A stretch of 64,000 nucleotides of DNA from Pollenia angustigena (lineage: Eukaryota; Arthropoda; Insecta; Diptera; Polleniidae), in the NCBI GenBank assembly GCA_930367215.1, contig OV884059.1, positions 16,516,945 to 16,580,944 on the forward strand. Reading direction: 5' to 3'. The notes below the pieces were generated by a model. It saw only the letters and a program-made list of their open reading frames with translations, made no database searches and was not told the DNA's origin. Positions 62,825-64,000 of the stretch are shown piece after piece (positions within the stretch are counted from its first letter, which is position 1; each line of letters starts with the position of its first letter). Made by a program: the position numbers and the translations under genes.

Positions 62825-63167
62825 TTGCGAACTTATAACTTCTATCAGAATGGGGGATATACATTAGTTAAAATTCAAGCAGTAGATAGAATTTTTAGTT
62901 CCATGTTTTGGAGAAAAGCCAAAGTTAAATTTTAATTGAAAATTAACGAAGTAAAAATAAGTGATAAATATTTGTAATTTGTTAAATTTACAATAATTAA
63001 TTTGTTAAATTAAAAAAATAAAGTTGTTAAATTAGAATAATTGAATTGTTAAACTCATTGAACTGAAAATGAATTTATTTTTAAAGTGAACAAAGCTTGT
63101 TTATTTTAAACATATAGTTTGAGAAATTAAAAGATTTCATTGCTGAAGCATATTAATACTTCCCCCC

Positions 63168-63272
63168 GTATTCACAAACTATTATTAAATTTAACAAACG
63201 TTTGTTAAGCAAAATGTTCCTTCAAAATTTGTTTTTAAACCTTTATTAAGTTTAAAATATTTATATGAATAC
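63168..63272. mobile_element. Short AT-rich MITE
   Basis: GTATTCACAAACTATTATTA at the left and an imperfect complement ending TTATATGAATAC at the right, with TTAAACAAA-like inner repeats. Confidence 0.45.
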
Positions 63273-63484
63273 AGAAGTTAATATTAAAGATCTCTTATTT
63301 TGTGTTCTTTATGAATTGCTTGCTATGCTTTGAATTCAAGTTTATAAAATAAATAAAATTGTATCTACTTCTTTTTACATTAATTTACTGCCTTTTTTTC
63401 TCGATGTATGTACTGTTTTTATGGATTTCATATCTGGCAAGCCTACATTTAGGACTGTTTTTTTCACTGTCCATTGATGACACA

Positions 63485-63610
63485 AGATATGCAGCGTTTA
63501 AAATTTTAAAGCGCAATGTGAATTTCTATAGAAAGCAACAATAAAGTTATGAAATATTTTTGACTTTGGTTGTCCTTTCAATGTAATTTTTGTCGTTGCG
63601 TTCCGTTTTA
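63485..63610. repeat. Partial copy of the 23032-23231 repeat family
   Basis: GCGTTTAAAATTTTAAAGCG, CAATGTGAATTTCTATAGAA, AGCAACAATAAAGTTATGAA and CCTTTCAATGTAATTTT follow the order at 23145-23235. Confidence 0.6.
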
Positions 63611-64000
63611 CACAATTAGGGACATAAACAAGTTGTTTTCGGAGCGAATTCGGGCGAACCTGGAACAGAATAAAGTAGTTGTAGTAGCAGCTGAAGCTAA
63701 CGAATGCTCTGAAGCGCAATAAAGTTCAAAATTTCGAATGTTGTGCTTCTAATTCAACTGCAACGACCACTACAACTACGTATTCTGTTGACAATACAAC
63801 ACCATTCGTAACGTTGTACTACAGCGCCCATTCTGTTCCCCACCTAAATGTTATGAATAGGGAAACCATAAATATGCAATTGCATGTTTTTCCTTGTGCG
63901 ACCAATGACGGCAAACACAATATATTTATCCGTTTTAGAGCTTCTTATGAATTTTGGCATCGATTTGGTAGTGAATGTTTTTGCATATTTTACGGTTCGC
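63611..64000. other. Non-coding right edge
   Basis: Nothing recognised. Confidence 0.35.

Overview
This is a eukaryotic nuclear window from a higher fly, probably a calyptrate fly such as a blowfly or house-fly relative. That is an inference from the AT-rich sequence, the short GT-AG introns and the transposon types. There is no bacterial architecture and no CRISPR array. I support three conserved protein-coding genes. (1) On the minus strand (1846-3000) lies a HAD-family phosphatase of the PHOSPHO1/PHOSPHO2 type. (2) On the plus strand (4884-33970, six exons) lies the DUSP12-type dual-specificity phosphatase known in Drosophila as MKP-4. Genes 1 and 2 are head to head across about 1.9 kb. 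(3) On the minus strand (59398-62144, five exons) lies a LUC7L3-type U1 snRNP splicing factor. All three reading frames are intact once spliced.

Most of the rest is transposon debris. MKP-4 is stretched to 29 kb by a 23,034-bp second intron (5252-28285) and a 4,668-bp fifth intron (29199-33866), both full of nested elements. These include Helitron ends and helicase relics, hAT elements with exact 8-bp target duplications, pogo/mariner-type elements with TA duplications, many long-inverted-repeat MITEs, and a 1.9-kb foldback element built from short inverted GC-rich repeats. Where one arm of a palindrome was hit, the other arm often keeps the empty site, so insertion order can be read directly.

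From 34 to 59 kb the window is intergenic. Its centre is an 8.3-kb non-LTR retrotransposon (39967-48279, minus strand; ORF1, endonuclease, reverse transcriptase, RNase H) flanked by a 7-bp duplication. An internal segment of about 1.7 kb, covering the ORF1/ORF2 junction and half of the endonuclease, is present three times in tandem, and each copy carries the same MITE. The retrotransposon itself sits inside a snap-back repeat whose uninterrupted relatives are elsewhere in the window. Further right are a Tc1-like element with long terminal repeats (50.3-51.8 kb), a LINE fragment, a hAT with a pogo MITE inside (55.1-56.7 kb), and a hAT in intron 3 of the LUC7L3 gene.

The three genes act separately: a small-molecule phosphatase, a protein phosphatase and an mRNA splicing factor. 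The most notable observations are the tandem amplification inside the LINE, the foldback element, the multi-level nesting, and the intron that splits the catalytic cysteine codon of MKP-4.
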